Assembly (NCBI RefSeq): GCF_019175285.1
Contig: NC_056524.1
Location: 226,689,156 to 226,753,155 of the forward strand
DNA: 64,000 bases
Direction of reading: 5' to 3'
From: Sceloporus undulatus
Lineage: Eukaryota > Chordata > Lepidosauria > Squamata > Phrynosomatidae
In this document: positions 57,916-64,000 of the stretch, one piece after another
How the letters are laid out: each line of letters opens with the position of its first letter
How positions within the stretch are numbered: position 1 is the stretch's first letter
Position numbers and translations under genes: made by a program
The notes under the pieces: model-generated
The model's input: only the letters and a program-made list of their open reading frames with translations
Told to the model about the DNA's origin: nothing
Database searches by the model: none

Positions 57916-58715
57916 TTCACAACACAAGACGCTTCAAACATTTAGATTTGTGGCTTAAATTAAATCAAGCAAAAATCAGGAATTGGTTTCTATCATCTTG
58001 GATTCTAAATTGACTCCAATATTTAGATGTCACAGTTTGCCTAGTCATTGCCAACTTTTGATGACTGTGCTGAATACGTAGCATAACATTGTGTGTTTTC
58101 TCAAATTCATGGGCTTTCTCTCTTGCAGATGTCCTTAGAACTGCAGCCACTTACACATGGAAATTTTGTCAGCCCACTTTCTTTTGGGGATATAGCTGAG
58201 AAATGCCAAAAAGTACTGTTCTTTTGGTGGTTGGTGGAGGGGGGGAGTGGCCAGGTACTCTCCAGAAATTTGGATTATGCATCCCATAAATCTCATCCAG
58301 GCTGGGGGTTGAAGGAGTTGAGTTCGAACAAACTGGAGGTACTGATATTGACTATTTCTAACAGCTGTCAGATAAACACTTTAGTGTAATAATTTCAGAG
58401 TTGTTTTGGGTATTTCCTACTTTCTCAAAGGTTTTAACCTCTGGGGGTGTTCGTTTCCTTTGTGGCATTGTGCAGAACCAGACCAGGATTCAGCAAGAGT
58501 TGTGCAATACCAGTTGGTACAACGGTGCAGTATTTGCACAGAAATCTTAGTAGTCAACAATGCATTGTCATGTTAATTTATGTTGAATTTCTCATCTTTA
58601 TAAATTAATAATATATTACAAAATAAATCATTACACTAGAGTAAAGATGTCAAGTGACCATGCATGGTAGGCAATGAGGACTATTTTCTACATATTTATA
58701 ACAGAGACTGGACTG

Positions 58716-61700
58716 TTCTTACTTTTAACTTAATATGTATCTAATTTTTTCCTCTTTTGCTTGCTTAGCTGTATCTCGTTTATTGGGTTATTCCTAATAT
58801 CTAGGATAACCGGCTAGTTGAGAGAGAACTGAGCGCTTAGCTGGTAGAGAATACTGTTTCTGGAGATAGATTTACTTAAAGGGATGATATGTTGGTTGTG
58901 TTTAAAGTGATATTATAGTTTAGGATCGTGACCGAGGCCGTTTGACTAATACTATTGGTACTGTGGAATAATCATAGTGAGTGTTGTGCGCCTTAGTGTA
59001 TAATTTATAGTCTGTTGAACTTTTTTGTTAATTGGAGAATTTATAATTATAATATCATTCTTGTAATCAGGCGGTGAACAGCAGCGTTTACTATAGCGGT
59101 TCCTTGGATGATACATTGCTGGGTATGAATGTAGTATAATAAAAAATTTAATTTAGACTAATGTTGGCTCGTCTAAACTGTCGTTTGATGTTATGATCGA
59201 CTCATATAGTGTATTAATAGACTGATCTCGCTTTTATATTATAGGTTTTTAATTTTGGTGTGTTGGTAATTGGGTTATAAAGAATTAACGCAATTATAAT
59301 AAGATGGGTTCCCAAGAACTATTTTCAATATATAAGTAGAAGATTAAGGTGATGCTGTGTTTTGGAACTCAGATACGATGTAAAAGATATGTTAGTGAGT
59401 ATGTACTGAAGGAGGGACCTACTAGGCAGCTGTTGTTATGTACTTAGTAAGCATGTTATTGAGTGATGGAAGCAATTAATGATAAATCAAGGGTAATTGG
59501 AAATGTGGGTATAGGTAAGTATAATTCTTGATATATAAAAATAATTGGACTTTACTGTCTTGAAGCATTACTGCATATAAATTTCGAAATTATCTCTAAG
59601 TTTTGTAAGATTAAAAATAAATGTATCTAACATCAAAATTAATAAGGGAGTTTCTCAAAAGAAGAATTATAACTGTAATAATACTGTAAGTTTTGATACG
59701 TGTGCGCTATGTAGTGTCCATTTTGGAACCTATAAATGTAAATTAGGTTTATAAATATTCCATACGTTTGGGAATTAGTTGTTCCTACATATATATATGA
59801 AGTTATGAGCACTATAATTAGCTTAATACTGACGGTTGCTAATCGCTCCTGAGACTTTTTCCACACTAATATTTGAAAATGGTCGGGTAACTTTGTTAGA
59901 GACTTTTTACAATGATTTTAAGTGAGTTACATTGCTGACTCATTCTTTATATTGTGAATAACCTAGTATACTGTAATTAATACTTCTTCTACTCTCGCTA
60001 CTTCTTTCAATACTAAGGCCGAGGTCTGATGATCTTTGCAATCACTCTGATTAATCTCAAGCTTAATGCTATTGATAATAGCTTAGATCCTTCCTAAACT
60101 ATAAGCACAACTCACACTTATATCAACTGCTCTGTTGACCAATTAATTTTATAGCTATTACTGACATATATTAAACATTTAGCCGTGATAACTAGTAGGT
60201 CCGGTGTTATTACCCGAGTGATATTATAATTCATGACAGGTCGGTTATAGTTTGCTTTATAGATTTAATCTACTAAGAAAATAATGAGCTTTTTGGGTAA
60301 CATGTATCGCTCACGTTATAAAAGATGCATAACTTTTTTGTTGTAAATATCGGTACATATTAATATTAATCGACTACTACGATAAACTAAAGTACTCATA
60401 CATAAATGAAACCAATTTAATGAGATCTCCATAGTTAAAATCTCCTGCGGGTAAAGTCTGAACTACAATATTATCTTATTAATAATCTTATTCCTGACTT
60501 CTATTCTTATCCTCTGTATATGAGCGTCTCAAGAAATTAGCACGTCTCTACTGTTTTATCTTGTTGAGAGTTTCTTGTATATAATACTAAGATAATAGCT
60601 AACTTGTTCATGCATAATGAACTTATGTCTTTTTACTATAATAAAATAACCTCTATTCTTTAACGGATTGATGATAAGATCCCTCAAGTTATTTTATTAA
60701 CAATATATAATATTAGTCATTTGTAAAATGATTAGTATATACTTAATTATCTTCAGTGTGATGGATTCATAAAAACTGATTGATTCATATATACTAATGT
60801 TACCATATTAAGTGGTTTATTATTGTAATCGTCAATTCATTGGATCATAGGTTCTATTAATATACTATAAGTTGAGCATTGTTGTTAGGATGTCTAAACA
60901 CAAGATTGACTTAGGATCTTACACATACATAACTTGTACATAATGTAGGTATACATCATCATCTAGATACTCTATTCCTGTGAAACTAATAGCCTTTAAG
61001 TCTGATGAAACCTGCTACCGATAGAACTACAAACAATCATAAATCTCCATAAGTATTATAAAGATTATCACCTTTGAAAGTATTTAATTTTATTCTCTAT
61101 GTGACTAATTATTAATAAACGTCCGGCGACTATAAATGATATATTTATTAGTGAAGGCATGTTGTTTTATTATGGATTCAATATAAGTTTACTAATAGCC
61201 TATTCTAATAATATTGAGTCTGGTACTTAATACATGCTATTTATCCATTACGTTTATTTTAGATCCTTTCCAGATCCTCGATGGATAAATAATATATACG
61301 AATTAAGGTAATTGTGGATTGAGATAACCATGCTTCATTGTAATGATGAAATATAGTATTGGTCTTTAGTGATTGGGGAGTTTATCCTTTTGTTTTTGAG
61401 AGCGTTATAGTGCAAAGGAATATTAATAATATACTGCGAGTATAACTGGATAGATGGGATAATTACATTACTATGAGTTAGCAAGTCAGTTTACGAGGTT
61501 CTAGAGTACTCACTAGTGAACCTTTCTCTTGAAAACTGTCAAAAAAGCTCTAAGAATGTTTCATTAGTAAGAAACGACATAATACGCTATAAAATAAACT
61601 TTAGCCAATATATGAAGACTTACCATGCCGCATACTACTTAAAACAAATGGATGGAGCGTTATAAGCTTTATCTACCTAACGAAATACTTTCCGCATGTA

Positions 61701-64000
61701 GGACTGAGCTTAAGCTATAGTCTCTTAAGAATGCTTAAGAAATTAGTTTTCGATAAATTCATTTATAATGAGGGCTGATCAAATAACACTTCAACCTCCA
61801 TCAGATATTAGAGTAATTTACCACTAACTAATTTTTTGATGTTTGACTACCGATCTGTTCCATTAATCATCTTCATATCGACTAGAAAATTTCAATTTAC
61901 TCTCCTTTTGTTTTCTTTCAGTCTATTTGAAGCAATACAGTTTCTTCATTACCTTAAAGACTTATTAGTTTTGCCTTACGATCTTCATAATCATATGAAA
62001 GAAATATTAAAGTACTTTTGTCACTCGATCATTGGCCGTTAGTTCTCTGATATTAACTCAATCTTAACATAACCAGGTTATAGTGGTATGGCAAACTGAT
62101 AAGATTCTTAACTCTAGACTTATCTTCTTCCTGGATTTAATTTTATCTCATATGATAAATAGTGCCACTTTTCATAAGTGATGGATTATGTACTGGCTAC
62201 ATCAACCATCATGATATCATTGCGATTATGTTTAACCATATTCTTCCTTAACTCTAGCTCATGATCCCAGCCAAGAGTCTGAACCACTGGAATGAATTCT
62301 CCCGGTGATACTGTACTAATTGATCTAGATCCTCTATTAATTTCTTTTACTTTATGCTTTTAAAATATGATTAATATTTATTTCTCTTATAGAATATCTA
62401 AAAAATTTATCTGTGTATTCGTTACAAATCAACAATCAGATAAGGTTACCAGTCAGAGGAGATATAGTTATGCACTGATTCTTAAGCATTTCTGTCAGCT
62501 CTCGTTTTGACCTAAATTAATATCATTCACTAATTAAAAATCTTGTTTGAATGTTCAACTTCATCATTCTGCATGAAAAAATTAGAGATTTAATAAAGAC
62601 TACTCCTACTTCATAGATTGCTGAAAATCAAATCAGAACTTCCATTCCTTTAATCATTGCCATCAGCATAGTGGTACTATGGAACTTTCTACTTAGGATT
62701 GATTACGTTAATCATAAAATAAAAACCCGCAATTAAAGATGTAGTTTTATCTAGTAAATATGGCTCTAGTCTTTATAGTCTCTTTGTTAATATCGTATAT
62801 CTGAGGACTATAAAAAAGGACTATCTTAGTTATGTTCTGAAAATTATAGCTTGTTACTATTTCACTAGTTCAAACTTTTTTTTCCAGATGTAGTGCTCAT
62901 AATCCTACTGAGAAGCTCGCATCATATGGACTTATAAAGTCGACTATTAAACTATATGCTGTACTCAGGCAGGCATTACATTTCGTCTTAGCCGCCGTAC
63001 TTCCTAAAAGTTTGCCAAATATTACTTTCTACTCTCAGACATTTGTGCATCGTCTATGGAATTAAAAAATTGAAAAAACTCATCGCATCTTTGTGATTAC
63101 TTTAACCCTCTGAACCCCCACTTTGTTAAAAGTACTCTAATCTTTAGACTTGTATATGATCACATCACTTCCCCCTCGTGGGACTTGACCATTTAGAAGG
63201 AGAATTATATACACATATAAGAGATTTTTAACCATAATAAGCTCTTAAGATTCTTGTCATATTTTAATCATACTCAAAGACATAATGCACTTCATCTCAT
63301 ATCATACTTTTAGTATCCCATTTCCTTATTTTATCGAATCCTAATCCGGCATAATTCTTTTAACCTACAATCTTTATACTTCCTCATGTCGTATCAGTTT
63401 TACTTTCTATTTCACTGGTTTTTATCGTTAATATGAACTAATCCAAATTGCCAACGCCTTCTATGTAACGTATTGACATATAATCCATCATGGTACTCTT
63501 ATCCTCTAGTCGAAGAACGACGCACTTATACCATTGATTCTTTATGTAGATAGGTAGCATACCGTGATCTCCCAATGTCGATGGCGCTAGCTACCCTAGA
63601 TAGCACTCTCTCTAACTAATACTCGGCACCATCTCTCCTCTTCTACCATCGACCTATTCTCAGCACGATCAGCCTTGCTGTATTACCGCCCCTCTTAGCT
63701 AAATCCCTTATGGACTCGAACGTTCTACCCCCCTCCCTGACCTCCACACGAAGTATTGTCGCTTCGAGGCTGAATCTGCTTTACCTCATTACCCTGCTAA
63801 TTTCTAAGCTCACAATCAGTAGGTAGCTCTCAGCTACTTAATCAGGTGACTACGCCCTCGCTCCTGTTGCTACTCTTGCACATTGCAAGTTGAAGTCCAA
63901 TTATCATAGTGGCATACCCGTATAATTTTTGTCCGTGCTAAAACTTCATGCTTTTAATTATTCTATAGAGATTGTTATCTCGCCTAGTCATAATTTCCCC
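58716..64000. other. 5.3 kb of featureless AT-rich sequence, probably not genuine genomic sequence
   Basis: Starts exactly where arm-2 homology ends. It contains no SINE, LINE, MITE or microsatellite, few homopolymers beyond six or seven bases, and no frame above about 75 codons. The rest of the window has a repeat every few hundred bases. CpG is not depleted as in vertebrate DNA (for example three CpG in each of the lines at 63481 and 63541). Base composition drifts: G and T over C near 58.8-59.5 kb, balanced AT-rich at 60-62 kb, C and T rich by 63-64 kb. This suits low-quality read sequence; foreign DNA is the alternative. Confidence 0.7.

Larger units (their letters stand above)
52753..58715 (-). 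repeat. Inverted duplication, arm 2 (6.0 kb, error-rich)
   Basis: Reverse complement of 33825-39846. It begins CCATTTTAGTTCTGTCC, the complement of the last bases before the 100-base gap, and continues through the complements of the SINE, the LINE tail, the microsatellites and the palindromic MITE to about 58715. Relative to arm 1 it has frequent single-base insertions, deletions and substitutions. The LINE frame that is open in arm 1 (39046-38792) is broken repeatedly here (53537-53780), and dinucleotide runs are interrupted. This pattern fits uncorrected long-read sequence better than evolutionary divergence. Confidence 0.96.

Noticed and set aside
33825-58715. Inverted duplication as a novel mobile element with 6 kb terminal inverted repeats
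   Set aside because: The arms contain ordinary unrelated repeats, lack defined ends and target duplications, and differ by read-like errors. An assembly artefact is far more likely.
61836-62042. 68-codon frame in the AT-rich tail
   Set aside because: Expected by chance in 5 kb of AT-rich sequence; no signal or domain can be trusted in this region.
1-64000. CRISPR arrays, bacterial operons, integrons or prophage
   Set aside because: There are no spaced direct repeats of the CRISPR kind, no operon-like coding density and no Shine-Dalgarno-led frames. Introns and SINEs show a vertebrate nuclear context.
1-64000. Endogenous retrovirus, LTR element or other virus-derived element
   Set aside because: I saw no LTR pair, primer-binding site, gag, protease, envelope or capsid-like frame. 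The only reverse transcriptase sequence is of the non-LTR LINE type.

Overview
The window is vertebrate nuclear DNA, most likely from a squamate reptile. The repeats support this: a Sauria-type SINE, several 5S-rRNA-derived SINEs, MIR-like tRNA SINEs of the kind common in lizards, CR1/L2-clade LINEs and many short hAT and Tc1/mariner-type DNA elements, with no primate or rodent repeats. An iguanian lizard would fit but is an inference. I saw no retrovirus, LTR element or other virus-derived sequence.

The only host gene I can support is COPB2 (coatomer subunit beta', the WD40 propeller subunit of the COPI coat). Exons 2 to 7, about residues 2-250 of roughly 900, read as an undamaged protein with correct splice sites. 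They are not collinear: exons 2, 3 and 4 lie on the minus strand (41677 down to 40762), exons 5, 6 and 7 on the plus strand (44067 to 46627), and a putative exon 1 in a CpG-rich promoter-like stretch lies on the plus strand at about 42.7-42.85 kb. Exons after exon 7 were not found.

Layout. 1-33.8 kb is gene-free and repeat-rich; its main element is a 3 kb minus-strand LINE at 19.7-22.7 kb with recognisable endonuclease and reverse transcriptase. 33825-39846 is the first arm of a 6 kb inverted duplication. 39847-52752 is a block cut by four N runs (100, 25, 25 and 25 bases) that holds the COPB2 exons. 52753-58715 is the second, inverted and visibly error-laden arm. 58716-64000 is 5.3 kb of AT-rich sequence with no repeat, gene or vertebrate CpG depletion.

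The strongest reading of the oddities is assembly structure, not a new biological system. The inverted arm begins exactly at the base where the first arm meets the 100-base gap, carries many small indels, and then runs into sequence resembling nothing. This looks like a raw long read used to extend a contig end. If so, it shows that position 39846 really joins 52752 in inverted orientation. COPB2 then reads on the minus strand as exons 7-6-5 followed by 4-3-2, and only exon 1 remains misplaced. A real inversion or inverted duplication at COPB2 is the alternative, and independent reads could separate the two.
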